Shown: positions 26,168 to 35,251, counted from the first letter of the stretch. The stretch is DNA of 64,000 nt from an uncultured Clostridia bacterium (GCA_946550725.1 CAMNQX010000001.1:186001-250000), one strand, 5' to 3'. The notes: generated by a model not told the origin, from the sequence alone. Translations and numbers: made by a program.

Positions 26168-27018
26168 GCATCCCACTCCCCTTTATAAATCGTGTGCCGC
26201 TTCAAATAGTCCAGCCACTGCTGATAGGGCGCACGGTTGAAGTGCACCCCATCGGCCACGCTGTCGTAGGGCGGCTCCCCGGTCTCGTCAGTCAGGTCCT
26301 CCGCCGGGTCCACCAGGAACACGTGCTTTTCCTGGGCCACCTGGACCAGAAGGTCGTTGTAGACCTGCAAATGCTCGTTCTCAATATAGCTGGCGATCCC
26401 CTTTTCCCGGCATTTTTTCTCGTTTACGGGGATGAGCAGCTGAATATAGATGGTGGCGTCGGGCTGTTGGGCGCGGATATCGTCCACCAGCTTGGCAAAG
26501 TGGTCGTAATAGCCCTGGTCGTTGTGCATCCCCAGCTCATTGACCCCCAGGCTCACATACACCTTCTTGTATTCGCCCTTCCCCAGGGCGTCCATCACCT
26601 TCATCTTCTTGCCCTTGTAGGTGATGTCCCGGCTGTCCACCTGAAAGACGCTCAGCCCCGTGTGGACGATGAACTCCCCGTTGGTGATGCCACTGTAAAG
26701 GCGGAGGCCGTCGATGCGGGAATCGCCGATGAAGGCCGCGTCGTCAAAGTAGCTGTCCTCCACCGCCTCTGTCTCGGGCACGGGACTGGCAAAGTCGTAG
26801 TCCTCCCCCGCCGCCATCCCCGCGCCATAGGTCTCCACCGGCTCCGGAGTAGGCTCGGGGGTGGGTTCCGGGGTCGGCTCCGGCGTTGGCTCTGGGGTGG
26901 GCGTGGGGGTCTCCACCGCCGCCGAAGGGCTAGGAAGCGGACTGACCGCCGTCTCCTTGGGGGCGCACCCGGGCAGCAGAAGCACCGCGCACAGCCCCGC
27001 AAGCAGCACTCGCTTCAT
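26164..27018 (-). CDS. SGNH/GDSL-family hydrolase lipoprotein
   Basis: 284 residues. Lipobox LLPGC with Cys18, then a Pro-Thr-Glu repeat linker (about residues 36-60), then an SGNH domain. Block I is FIGDSR with catalytic Ser100, block III is LGVNELG (an Asn-containing variant of GxND), and block V is DGVHFN with Asp256 and His259. Family members are esterases or acyltransferase partners that act on acyl groups of polysaccharides or lipids; the real substrate is unknown. The start ATG at 27018 lies two bases after the stop of the HAD gene, with GGAGAG upstream. The stop overlaps the next start (ATGA). Both neighbours and the lipid anchor place it on the outer face of the membrane. Confidence 0.85.
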   Translation of the reverse strand: MKRVLLAGLCAVLLLPGCAPKETAVSPLPSPSAAVETPTPTPEPTPEPTPEPTPEPTPEPVETYGAGMAAGEDYDFASPVPETEAVEDSYFDDAAFIGDSRIDGLRLYSGITNGEFIVHTGLSVFQVDSRDITYKGKKMKVMDALGKGEYKKVYVSLGVNELGMHNDQGYYDHFAKLVDDIRAQQPDATIYIQLLIPVNEKKCREKGIASYIENEHLQVYNDLLVQVAQEKHVFLVDPAEDLTDETGEPPYDSVADGVHFNRAPYQQWLDYLKRHTIYKGEWDA

Positions 27019-27020
27019 CG

Positions 27021-27704
27021 TTATCTCTCCTCTAATATGATTTCCGCCACCTGGGCCAGACTGTTGGCCTGATAGGTGGGAAGCGCACTCTTTTCCTTCG
27101 TTTGTGAATACCATATGGAATCTATGCCGGCATTGATCGCTCCCTGTATATCAGAATTCAGGTCGTCCCCCACCATCACCGTGGCGGCGGGGTCGGCGTT
27201 CAGAGCGGTCAGGACGCGGTCAAAATAGCCCTTGGCGGGCTTTCCGATCCCCATTTCCTCGGAAATGAAGATGGCGTCCAGATAAGGGGCGACGGGGTTG
27301 TCCTTCAGCCGCCGCCGCTGGATGTCCGACACGCCGTTGGTAGCCAGGGCCAGGGTGCAGTGGGGCTTTAACGCCTGCAGCAGCTCCACCGCCCCGGGCA
27401 GAACGTCGCCGCAGTCCCCCAGCATACGGAGGTAGTCACGGTTCCACTCCTCCGGGTCGGCGGTGATGCCCAGGGCCTTGGCAAAGTCCCCGAACCGCCG
27501 TGTCATCAGCTCGTCCCGGCTGATCTCCCCCCGGTAATGGGCCGCCCACAGGGGGCGGTTGATGTCCAGATAGGTCTGCAAGACCTGGCCGTTGAAGGGA
27601 ACGCCCCGCTGTTCCAGGCTGCGCCGCAGGGCCTGCCGCTCGGTTGCCTCAAAGTCTAGAAGGGTGTTGTCCGCGTCCAACAAAACCGTTTTATACCGCG
27701 CCAT
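27021..27704 (-). CDS. yjjG: HAD-family nucleotidase, YjjG type
   Basis: About 227 residues. HAD motif I is LLDADNTLLDF (Asp10 and Asp12), motif II is LATNGV, a conserved Lys lies in GIGKPAKGYFDR, and motif IV is MVGDDLNSDIQGAINAG. The DADNT start and the overall length fit the YjjG/YfnB group, which dephosphorylates pyrimidine nucleoside monophosphates, including non-canonical ones. Substrate range is inferred from family. Chosen start is the ATG at 27704, inside the end of the upstream gene; a GTG at 27716 sits only two bases after GGAG, too close to be favoured. It is cytosolic, and its place between exporter and lipoprotein genes looks like operon packing rather than pathway logic. Confidence 0.85.
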   Translation of the reverse strand: MARYKTVLLDADNTLLDFEATERQALRRSLEQRGVPFNGQVLQTYLDINRPLWAAHYRGEISRDELMTRRFGDFAKALGITADPEEWNRDYLRMLGDCGDVLPGAVELLQALKPHCTLALATNGVSDIQRRRLKDNPVAPYLDAIFISEEMGIGKPAKGYFDRVLTALNADPAATVMVGDDLNSDIQGAINAGIDSIWYSQTKEKSALPTYQANSLAQVAEIILEER

Positions 27705-28176
27705 GCCGCTGTCCACGTCTCCTTTCCGCCACCGTTCTCCGCATCCGCACCGCCGAGGACACTAGCAGCACCCCCAGAGCCAAAGCGCCGGCAAACTCCA
27801 CCGTGTGCATCAACGTGTTGCCAAAATTCCGTGTTTGCCCCTCAATGGCGAACTTCATGGCGTAATAAATGCCGCCTCCGGGAACCAGCGGGAAGAAGGC
27901 CACCAGCAGGTAGCCCGTCACCGGGCACTTGCGCAGGCGGGCCATGGTCTCGCTCCAGACGGAAATGGTCACCCCGGCCAGCAGGGCGGACCACATATCC
28001 CCCAGCCCCAGCGGCCCGCTGCACAGCAGGTACATCAGCCAGCCCAGCGCGCCGCCCGCGCCGCAGATGAACATACCCGAGCCGTGGATATTGAAGATGA
28101 CCGAGAAGGCCAGACAGGCCGCAAAGGCCCACAGACAGGGCAGAAGGAACTGCTGTGCTACGCTTATCCAGTCCAT
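27691..28176 (-). CDS. Threonine/serine exporter family protein, small subunit (ThrE_2, YjjB-like)
   Basis: 161 residues with about five hydrophobic membrane segments. The FPLVPGGGIYYAM motif and a NIHG-type motif are typical of the C-terminal half of ThrE. In Corynebacterium ThrE is one chain; in many Firmicutes and in E. coli YjjP/YjjB the halves are separate proteins. The partner half lies directly upstream with 12 bases between them, so the two probably form one inner-membrane exporter. Substrate is uncertain: threonine/serine in ThrE, succinate for YjjPB. The C-terminus is basic (RRTVAERRRGQRHGAV) and overlaps the HAD gene. Confidence 0.85.
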   Translation of the reverse strand: MDWISVAQQFLLPCLWAFAACLAFSVIFNIHGSGMFICGAGGALGWLMYLLCSGPLGLGDMWSALLAGVTISVWSETMARLRKCPVTGYLLVAFFPLVPGGGIYYAMKFAIEGQTRNFGNTLMHTVEFAGALALGVLLVSSAVRMRRTVAERRRGQRHGAV

Positions 28177-28188
28177 TTCCCCGCCTCC

Positions 28189-28947
28189 TTAAAACAGCCG
28201 GGCCACGCCCAGCGCGAGCCCAGTACCCAGGGCGATGGCGATGCCCACCAGCACCGCCTCAGCCAGCTTGGAAAGCCCGGAGACCATGTCCCCCACCATC
28301 ACGTCGCGCACCGCGTTGGTCAGCGACACGCCGGGCACCAGGATCATCAGCGCCCCGATGGTCATGAGGTCCACGCTGTCCCCCAGCCCCACCGCCGCAA
28401 AGCCCAGGGCCAGCAGAGCGGACACGCCGCCCCCGGCGATGGTGCGGATAAGCAGGTTGGCCTTCAGCGCATCCATCCACCACAAGGTCAGTCCGATGGC
28501 CGCGCCGCACACCCCGGCGCACAGCGCGTCGCGCCAGCTGCCGCCGAAAAACAGGGTAAACATGGCCGCCGCCACATAGTGGGCCAGCAGGATCACCGGC
28601 CAGGTGTACTGCTTTTCCTCCGACAGCTTTTCCTCCAGCTCCCGGCGGGCCTGAGAAACGGGCAGAGGCACGGCGCAGAGCTTGCGGCACAGGTCGTTCA
28701 TGGCCTCCAGCTTCCAGATATCCGTCCCGTGGTTGGGGACGCGGCGCATACTGGTCACCTCACGCCCGTCGGTGTGGGCGGAGGCGATGAGGCAGTTGGG
28801 AATGGCAAACACCTCCCCCGTCTCGATGCCGTAGGCCCGCAGGATACGGCCCACCGACTCCTCCACGCGGTAGATCTCCCCCCCCGCCAGCTGGAGCTGG
28901 TAGCCCACCTCCACCGCCAGGTCCAAAATTTCCTCAACGTTCACCAT
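28189..28947 (-). CDS. Threonine/serine exporter family protein, large subunit (ThrE_1, YjjP-like)
   Basis: About 252 residues. The first half is soluble, with VEEILDLAVEVGYQLQLAGGEIYRVE-type text (given here by its key words EILDLA, LAGGEIYRVEES and PNCLIAS), the DUF1212/ThrE hallmark; the rest holds about five membrane helices including LVPGVSLTNAVRD. The start at 28947 (MVNVEEIL) has GGAGGGGGG just upstream; the frame continues further 5' but without family similarity. It pairs with the next gene as a two-component exporter. About 70 bases separate it from purL, so co-transcription is likely. Amino-acid or dicarboxylate export is inferred from family. Confidence 0.85.
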   Translation of the reverse strand: MVNVEEILDLAVEVGYQLQLAGGEIYRVEESVGRILRAYGIETGEVFAIPNCLIASAHTDGREVTSMRRVPNHGTDIWKLEAMNDLCRKLCAVPLPVSQARRELEEKLSEEKQYTWPVILLAHYVAAAMFTLFFGGSWRDALCAGVCGAAIGLTLWWMDALKANLLIRTIAGGGVSALLALGFAAVGLGDSVDLMTIGALMILVPGVSLTNAVRDVMVGDMVSGLSKLAEAVLVGIAIALGTGLALGVARLF

Positions 28948-29018
28948 TTTACCCCCCTCCGCCTCAGGAGGCAAGTTACGATTTGCGCACAAACGGTTAC
29001 AAATTTTCCAACCCATTG

Positions 29019-32000
29019 TTACGCGTAGTACGCCGCGCCGCCCTCAAAGAGGGGCTGGAGCTTGTCCCCCACGATGTTCACGCCGATGTAGCGGCCCTTG
29101 CGCTCGGTGTGGCCCATCTTGCCCAGCACCCGCCCGTCGGGGGAAATGAGGCCCTCCACCGCGCCCACGGAGCCGTTGGGGTTGGCGGAAATGTCCATGC
29201 TCACCTTCCCGTCCGCGCCCACATACTGGGTGGCGATCTGGCCTTGGGCGGCCAGGGTTTTCAGCACCTCCGGGGTACACACGAACCGCCCCTCTCCGTG
29301 GGAGACGGGGATGGCGTGGATGTCCCCCACGCTGCAAAGGCTCAGCCAGGGCGAACGGGTGGAGGCCACCCGGGTGTAGACGTACTTGCTCTGGTGCCGC
29401 CCAATGGCGTTGAAGGTCAACGTGGGGCAGCCCGCGTCGGTGGGCCTGATCTCGCCGTACTGGATCAACCCCAGCTTGATAAGGGCCTGGAAGCCGTTGC
29501 AGATGCCCACCATCAACCCGTCCCGGTTTTTCAAAAGGTCATGCACCGCGTCAGTGACGGCGGCGTTTCGGAACAGGGAGCAGATGAATTTGGCCGAGCC
29601 GTCCGGCTCGTCGCCGCCGGAGAAGCCGCCGGGAAGGGCGATGATCTGGGCCTTGCCAATGGCGTCGGCCAGGGCGTTCACCGACTCCGCCAGCGCGGAC
29701 GCCGAGCCGTTGCGGATGACCAGAATTTCCGGGTCGATGCCCGCCTTGATACAGGCGGCGGCGGTGTCCAGCTCGCAGTTGGTTCCGGGGAACACGGGAA
29801 TCACCGCCTTGGGCCGGGCGATCTTGTGCTTTGCCACAATGGGGGCCTTTTCGGTGCAGGCGTAGGTCTCCGCCATCCCGTCCACCGGGGCGTCGGTGGG
29901 GTAAACGTCCTCCAAAACTCCCTCGTTCAGGGTCAACAGCTCGTCGATGGGGGCGGAATCGCCGCCCAGCCCGATCACCGATTCTTCCGTGGTGACGCCC
30001 CAGCGGGTCGCGAAGGGGCTGTCCACATCCTCCGTCAGTTCCGCTATGATCGCGCCGGGCCATGATGTGTCACTCTCCCAAAAGCCGTTTGCTTCCTCCG
30101 CCTTGGCAGAGAATCCCACACGGTTTCCGAAAGACATCTTCATGATGCCCTCCGCAACGCTGTTCTCCACGGCCCAAGCCGCCTTCACCTTCCCGGCCCG
30201 GCACAGGGCGTGGAATGTCTCCCACGCGGCCTTCTGGCTCTCCCCGGAATCATCGCCCGGCGCAAACACATACACCGGATGTCCCGGCTCCTTGAACTCG
30301 GGAGAGATGACCTCCCCGGCCTTGATGGGCGCGATGGCAAAGGAAATGAGGGTGGGCGGCACGTCCAGGTCCAGGAACGACCCGCTCATAGAGTCCTTCC
30401 CGCCGATGGCGGCGGCGCCATAGTCCAGCTGGGCCTGCATCGCCCCCAGCAGCGCCGCTGCCGGCTTGCCCCAGCGGCTGGGCTCGTCCCGGAGCTTCTC
30501 AAAGAACTCCTGCAGGGTAAGGTAGGCTTTCTTGTAGTCCGCCCCCGCCGCCACCAGCTTGGCAATGGAGGTGGTCACCGCGTCATACGCCCCCCAGTAG
30601 GGGTCCCGGCTCAGCTCCTCCGGGTCGCAGCCCCAGGCCATCACGCTGGCCTGGTCGGTCTCCTGCCCCGGCTCCACGGGCAGCAGCGCCGCCATGGCCT
30701 GGGCAGGGGTGGTCTGGTACTTGCCGCCGAAGGGCATGAGCACGCTCCCCGCGCCGATGGAGCCGTCAAACCGCTCCACCAGCCCCCGCTGAGACGCGCA
30801 TTTCAGGCTGGACGCCATCTCCCGCAGGTCTACCTTCCCCTCGGAAAGTTCCGCCCCCGGTGCTTCCGGCACGTAGACCTTGGCGGTCTTCACCGCGCCG
30901 TTGGTGTTCAGAAATTCACGGCTCAGGTCAGCGATGACCTCCCCCCGCCATTTCATCACCATTCGGGGACTTTCCGTCACCACCGCCACCTGGTAGGCCT
31001 CCAAATTCTCCCGCTCGGCGGCGGCGACGAAGGCCGCCGCGTCCTCGGGAGCCACCACCACCGCCATGCGCTCCTGGCTCTCGGAGATGGCAAGCTCGGT
31101 GCCGTCCAGGCCGTCATATTTCTTCCGCACCGCGTCCAGATCGATGGCGAGGCCGTCGGCCAGCTCGCCGATGGCCACGCTCACGCCACCCGCCCCAAAG
31201 TCGTTGCACCGCTTGATGAGCCGGGTGACGTTTCCGTCCCGGAACAATCTTTGAATTTTCCGCTCCTCCGGGGCGTTGCCCTTCTGCACCTCGGAAGCCA
31301 TGGTGTCCAGGGACTTTAAGTCGTGGCTCTTGGACGAGCCGGTGGCGCCGCCGATGCCGTCCCGCCCGGTGCGCCCGCCCAGCAGGATCACCACGTCGCC
31401 GGGGGCGGGCTGCTCCCGGCGGACATGGCTGGCCGGGGCCGCGCCCACCACCGCGCCGCACTCCAAATGCTTGGCCACATAGCCGGGGTGGTAAAGCTCG
31501 CTCACCTGTCCGGTGGCAAGGCCGATCTGGTTGCCGTAGGAGGAATATCCCGCCGCCGCCGTCTGGCACAGCTTACGCTGGGGCAGCTTGCCCTCCAGCG
31601 TCTCGCTGAGGGGCGTTCTGGGGTCGCCGCAGCCGGTGACCCGCATGGCCTGGTGGACGTACACCCGCCCGGAGAGGGGGTCGCGGATGCACCCGCCGAT
31701 GCAGGTGGCCGCGCCGCCGAAGGGTTCGATCTCGGTGGGGTGGTTATGGGTCTCGTTCTTGAACATCAGCAGCCAATCCTGCTCCTTGCCGTCCACCACG
31801 GCGGGGACGTGGATGGAGCAGGCGTTGATCTCCTCGCTCTCGTCCAGCTCGGGGAGCAGACCCCGCTTTTTCAGCACCTTGGCCCCGATGGTGGCCATGT
31901 CCATGAGGGTCACGGGCCGCTGGGCGGCCTTCTCCTTGCCATAGACCTCTTCCCGGGCCGCCAAATAGGCCTCGTAAGCCGACTTCACAGCCTCATCCTG

Positions 32001-32720
32001 AATGTCCAGCTCGGTCAAATGGGTGGAGAAGGTGGTGTGGCGGCAGTGGTCGGACCAATAGGTGTCCACCACCCGCACCTCGGTCACCGTGGGGTCCCGG
32101 TGCTCCTCGTCCCGGAAGTAGCCCTGCAAAAACTTCAGGTCCTCCAGGTCCATGGCCAGGCCCATCTCGCCGCGCAGGGTCTCCAGCGCGGCGGCGTCCA
32201 TAGCGGTGAAGCCCTCCACCGCCGCCACCGCCTTGGCCTCGGGGTACTGCTGGGCCAGGGTGGCGGGCTTGTCCAGCGACGCCTCCCGGCTCTCCACGGG
32301 ATTGATGAGGTATTTCTTCACTTTTTCCAGCTCTTCGGTGGAAACCGCTCCCAAAAGAACGTAGATCGTGGCGGAGCGCACCTGGGGCCGCTCGCCCCCC
32401 GCCAGCATTTGGAGACACTGGCCTGCGGAGTCCGACCGCTGGTCGAACTGCCCGGGCAGCGCCTCCACTCCAAAGACGGCGCACGGTTCCTGGGGGGCGG
32501 GGAAGGTCTCGTCATACACCTCGTCCACCTGCGGCTCGGCAAAGACGATGGCTCTGGCCCGCTGGTAGGTGGCGGCGTCGATGCCCTCCACGTCGTACCG
32601 GCGCAGGGTGCGCACTCCCGTCAGGCCCCTGAGACCCAGCAGCTCCCGCAGCTCCCGCTCCAGTCCCTTGCCCGCCACGTCGTAGGCCGGGCGTTTTTCC
32701 GCAAAGCAACGAAATACCAT
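29019..32720 (-). CDS. purL: Phosphoribosylformylglycinamidine synthase, single-chain clostridial type
   Basis: 1,233 residues. Converts FGAR, glutamine and ATP to FGAM in purine synthesis. The N-terminal part is PurS-like, the centre has two AIRS-type ATP-binding halves (FKNETHNHPTEIEPFGGAAT is the signature of the first, GGKDSMSGSF of the second), and the last 260 residues are a class I glutaminase: FPGTNCELD, nucleophile Cys in GICNGFQ near residue 1075 and His in HGEGRF near 1140. This is the long form that carries its own glutaminase, unlike Bacillus PurL/PurQ/PurS. No other pur genes are in the window. The start ATG has AAAGGAG 10 bases upstream. It lies 24 bases after the peptide-binding lipoprotein gene. 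Confidence 0.95.
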   Translation of the reverse strand: MVFRCFAEKRPAYDVAGKGLERELRELLGLRGLTGVRTLRRYDVEGIDAATYQRARAIVFAEPQVDEVYDETFPAPQEPCAVFGVEALPGQFDQRSDSAGQCLQMLAGGERPQVRSATIYVLLGAVSTEELEKVKKYLINPVESREASLDKPATLAQQYPEAKAVAAVEGFTAMDAAALETLRGEMGLAMDLEDLKFLQGYFRDEEHRDPTVTEVRVVDTYWSDHCRHTTFSTHLTELDIQDEAVKSAYEAYLAAREEVYGKEKAAQRPVTLMDMATIGAKVLKKRGLLPELDESEEINACSIHVPAVVDGKEQDWLLMFKNETHNHPTEIEPFGGAATCIGGCIRDPLSGRVYVHQAMRVTGCGDPRTPLSETLEGKLPQRKLCQTAAAGYSSYGNQIGLATGQVSELYHPGYVAKHLECGAVVGAAPASHVRREQPAPGDVVILLGGRTGRDGIGGATGSSKSHDLKSLDTMASEVQKGNAPEERKIQRLFRDGNVTRLIKRCNDFGAGGVSVAIGELADGLAIDLDAVRKKYDGLDGTELAISESQERMAVVVAPEDAAAFVAAAERENLEAYQVAVVTESPRMVMKWRGEVIADLSREFLNTNGAVKTAKVYVPEAPGAELSEGKVDLREMASSLKCASQRGLVERFDGSIGAGSVLMPFGGKYQTTPAQAMAALLPVEPGQETDQASVMAWGCDPEELSRDPYWGAYDAVTTSIAKLVAAGADYKKAYLTLQEFFEKLRDEPSRWGKPAAALLGAMQAQLDYGAAAIGGKDSMSGSFLDLDVPPTLISFAIAPIKAGEVISPEFKEPGHPVYVFAPGDDSGESQKAAWETFHALCRAGKVKAAWAVENSVAEGIMKMSFGNRVGFSAKAEEANGFWESDTSWPGAIIAELTEDVDSPFATRWGVTTEESVIGLGGDSAPIDELLTLNEGVLEDVYPTDAPVDGMAETYACTEKAPIVAKHKIARPKAVIPVFPGTNCELDTAAACIKAGIDPEILVIRNGSASALAESVNALADAIGKAQIIALPGGFSGGDEPDGSAKFICSLFRNAAVTDAVHDLLKNRDGLMVGICNGFQALIKLGLIQYGEIRPTDAGCPTLTFNAIGRHQSKYVYTRVASTRSPWLSLCSVGDIHAIPVSHGEGRFVCTPEVLKTLAAQGQIATQYVGADGKVSMDISANPNGSVGAVEGLISPDGRVLGKMGHTERKGRYIGVNIVGDKLQPLFEGGAAYYA

Positions 32721-32744
32721 CTCTTTTTCTCCTTTTCTCCCGAT

Positions 32745-34283
32745 TTACTGGTCAAATATCCAGTTTTCCAGCTGATAAAACAGATCGTTCTGGGTGGGCC
32801 GCAGCCCGCTCACCTGCCCCCACTGGGTCAGCACGGCGCCGGTCTTGAAGCACAGAGTCACAAAGGGCGGCTGCTGGGCGTACAGCTGATAAAACGCCGC
32901 CCACTCCCCGGTGGTTCGGGCCTCCGCCAGCGCCCCGGCCAGCTCCTTGTCCGGCGCGCCGCCGTAGCAAAGGCCGCTCCCGGCGGCGAAAAACCCGGTG
33001 AGGTCCAGATCGCCGGTGAGCCGGGTCTCCCCCAGGTACAGGTCGAACTCCCCGGCGGTCAACGCCTTCTTGTACTCCTCCCAGGGCAGGGCGGTGACGG
33101 TGACTTCAAATCCCGCCGCCTCCAAGTCGGCGGCGATGGCCGCCCCCAGCTTTTCCTTGAAGAGGTTGTCAGAGTTCACCAGCAGCGTCAAGGCTAACGT
33201 CCGTTTGCCTGACCGCCGCACACCGTCCTCGTCCACCTCGTAACCCATGACGTCCAAGGCCTCCGCAGCGGCTAACGGGTCGTAGCTCAGCGCCCTTGCC
33301 ACCGTCTGGTCATACCGCTTAGCGGTGGGCGGCGCGGGCAGGGCAGCGATGGAGGCGTGACCCTTCAGCACCTCCTTGACCAGTTCGCCCCGGTCCACCG
33401 CCCGGCTGAGGGCGGCGCGGACCTCCGGGTTCTGGCACACTCCCGAGGCGCGGTGGAACCCCAGGTAGAGCATGGTGGTGGTGGGATACTCCCAGGTCTG
33501 ATAGGACCCGGAAAAGCCCAGCGCGTCCGGCCCGGTGGGATCGGAGGCCACCAGCCCCAGCCCACCGCTGTCAAAGGCGGCGATCAGCTCGTCGGCCGCG
33601 CTAATGCTTGTTAGCTTAATTTCCCTTGGGATTTCAAGGCTTCCCCGCCAGCTTCCCTCCCTGGCTAACAGCCGTTCGCCGTCCAGCACATACCGCCCGG
33701 TGCCGTAGACCTCCTCCTGCTCCACCAGGGCCACGGGGATGTCCAACAGGGCGAGAAAGTCCCGGTTCGGCGCGTTCAGCTGAAAAACCACCGTGTTTTC
33801 CCCTTCGGCGGTGATGGTCTTCACCTGTTCCAGCCGGGCGGCGTATAGGCTCTTGTCCCCTTTCGCGGCGGTGAGGGCGGCGCATACCGTCCGGGCGTCC
33901 AGGGCCGCGCCGTTGGAGAAGGTAACGCCGCTTTTCAGGGTCACCCGCCAGGTGAGGCCGTCCTCCTCTGCCGCAGCCCCCTGGGCCAGCACGGGGTAAG
34001 GCTCAAAGCTGTTGTCCAGACCGTAAAGGCTGTCGTAGAGCAGGGACGCCAGGATCATGTTGGTGGAGCGGCTGCCCACATAGGGGTTCCACGTCCCCTC
34101 CGGTTCCACCGGCAGAGAAAACGCCTGCCGCACAACGGGGGTGGGGGTGGGGGACGGAACCTCCTGGGTGGGGGACGGGGACGGATCGGGCGCGGGGTCG
34201 GGCGTGGTGCGGCAGGCGGTCAGCTGTACCGCCAGCGCCGCGCTCAGCGCCAGCGCCAGCCGGCGTTTTGTCTCCCTGTGCAT
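32745..34283 (-). CDS. ABC transporter substrate-binding lipoprotein, family 5 (oligopeptide/dipeptide type)
   Basis: 512 residues. Lipobox LTAC with Cys24, a Pro/Ser/Thr linker, then an SBP_bac_5 fold: WNPYVGSRSTNMILASLLYD near the start, GLTWRVTLKSGVTFSNGA, and ALSRAVDRGELVKEVLKGHA. Family members capture peptides, nickel or other solutes outside the cell and hand them to a permease. No permease or ATPase gene lies nearby, so it is an orphan that would need a transporter coded elsewhere, or has another role. Sequence ends LENWIFDQ, a typical family ending. Its tight packing between pgeF and purL suggests shared transcription. Ligand cannot be told from sequence. Confidence 0.9.
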   Translation of the reverse strand: MHRETKRRLALALSAALAVQLTACRTTPDPAPDPSPSPTQEVPSPTPTPVVRQAFSLPVEPEGTWNPYVGSRSTNMILASLLYDSLYGLDNSFEPYPVLAQGAAAEEDGLTWRVTLKSGVTFSNGAALDARTVCAALTAAKGDKSLYAARLEQVKTITAEGENTVVFQLNAPNRDFLALLDIPVALVEQEEVYGTGRYVLDGERLLAREGSWRGSLEIPREIKLTSISAADELIAAFDSGGLGLVASDPTGPDALGFSGSYQTWEYPTTTMLYLGFHRASGVCQNPEVRAALSRAVDRGELVKEVLKGHASIAALPAPPTAKRYDQTVARALSYDPLAAAEALDVMGYEVDEDGVRRSGKRTLALTLLVNSDNLFKEKLGAAIAADLEAAGFEVTVTALPWEEYKKALTAGEFDLYLGETRLTGDLDLTGFFAAGSGLCYGGAPDKELAGALAEARTTGEWAAFYQLYAQQPPFVTLCFKTGAVLTQWGQVSGLRPTQNDLFYQLENWIFDQ

Positions 34284-34311
34284 CTCCGTCCCCCCTTTCC
34301 TCTTGCTCTCG

Positions 34312-35106
34312 TTACGGTTCCAGCATGATCACCGCCGCCTGGCTCCCCCGCTCCCCCTTGGTGTAGCGGTGGGACCAGAAGCGGTCGTGGGCGCAGCAGG
34401 TGCATTCTTGGCTCACGTCGATATGCTCCCGCAAAAGCCCGGAACGCGTCAAAATGGCGGCGTTGATGGCCTTTAAGTCCACGTTCCACTTCTCCCCTGT
34501 CCGGGTCATGAACGGCTCCGCCAGTCCGCCCAGAGCGGCGGTCATGGCGGCGGGCACGTCACCGTCGGTCTCAAAGCAGCACGGCCCGATGCCCGGGCCG
34601 ATGGCCGCGCGAAGGTCCGCCGGATCGCTGCCATATTCCCGTTTCAGCGTCTCCACCGCCGCCGCGGCGATGGCGGCGGCAGTGCCCCGCCAGCCCGCGT
34701 GGGCGGCGGCCACGGCCCGCTTCACCGGGTCAAAGAGCAGCACGGGGATGCAGTCGGCGGAAAAGATACACAAGGTCACGCCGGGAGCGTTGGTGGCCAG
34801 AGCGTCCGCCTCAAAAGGGGTGGGAGCCAACAGGTCGGGCTTCACGTCCGCCCGGGTGACCACCTTCACCTCGCTGCCGTGGACCTGGTTGGTCATCACG
34901 ATGGCGGCGGCGTCCGTTCCGGTGGCGGCACAGAAGCGGCGGTAGTTCTCCCGGACGTTTTCCGGGTCATCCCCCCGGCGGTGGCCCAGGTTCAGGCTCT
35001 CAAAAATGCCCGTGGACACCCCGCCGATGCGGGTGGAAAACCCGTGGGGGGCAGCCAGGAGCGGAGACGCCTCATATTCCAGTTGATCAACACACCGGGT
35101 CACCAC
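34312..35106 (-). CDS. pgeF: Purine nucleoside phosphorylase / peptidoglycan editing factor PgeF family (YlmD/YfiH)
   Basis: About 264 residues. Family signature elements are FSTRIGGVS, NLGHRRGDDPENV, TNQVHGSEV, the metal site TLCIFSADCIPVLL, AAAHAGWRGTAA and IGPGIGPCCFE, and the C-terminal CTCCAHDRFWSHR. The conserved His, Cys and His make the zinc/copper site of the laccase-like fold. Homologues act as purine nucleoside phosphorylase/adenosine deaminase; E. coli YfiH edits misincorporated serine in peptidoglycan precursors. Start: GTG at 35106 with GGAGG 10 bases upstream is preferred over the ATG at 35154, because that ATG lies inside an intergenic palindrome. 28 bases separate it from the next gene. 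Confidence 0.9.
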   Translation of the reverse strand: MVTRCVDQLEYEASPLLAAPHGFSTRIGGVSTGIFESLNLGHRRGDDPENVRENYRRFCAATGTDAAAIVMTNQVHGSEVKVVTRADVKPDLLAPTPFEADALATNAPGVTLCIFSADCIPVLLFDPVKRAVAAAHAGWRGTAAAIAAAAVETLKREYGSDPADLRAAIGPGIGPCCFETDGDVPAAMTAALGGLAEPFMTRTGEKWNVDLKAINAAILTRSGLLREHIDVSQECTCCAHDRFWSHRYTKGERGSQAAVIMLEP

Positions 35107-35138
35107 GTCGCCGTCCCCTCCCTGCTTGTATTCGTTGT

Positions 35139-35251
35139 GGGCCGATGGGGACATCGGCCCCTACGACTCGAACCGTCCTTCCATGTAGGGGCCGGTGTCC
35201 TCACCGGCCCGCTGCCCTTTGCCATATGTGCTGGGCGAGCACAGCTCGCCC
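35139..35251. repeat. Cluster of three short palindromic elements between secA and pgeF
   Basis: Three hairpins follow one another: GGGCCGATG (35139-35147) with CATCGGCCC (35152-35160); GGGCCGGTG (35189-35197) with CACCGGCCC (35202-35210); GGGCGAGC (35233-35240) with GCTCGCCC (35244-35251). The first and third are followed by CCCCTAC-type text, and the second is preceded by its reverse complement GTAGGGG, so unit two is inverted. They look like a REP-like intergenic family with variable stems and constant ends. Confidence 0.65.

Noticed and set aside
30210-33197. Long plus-strand frames opposite purL and the binding-protein gene
   Set aside because: Antisense to genes with clear domains; no ribosome sites or motifs.
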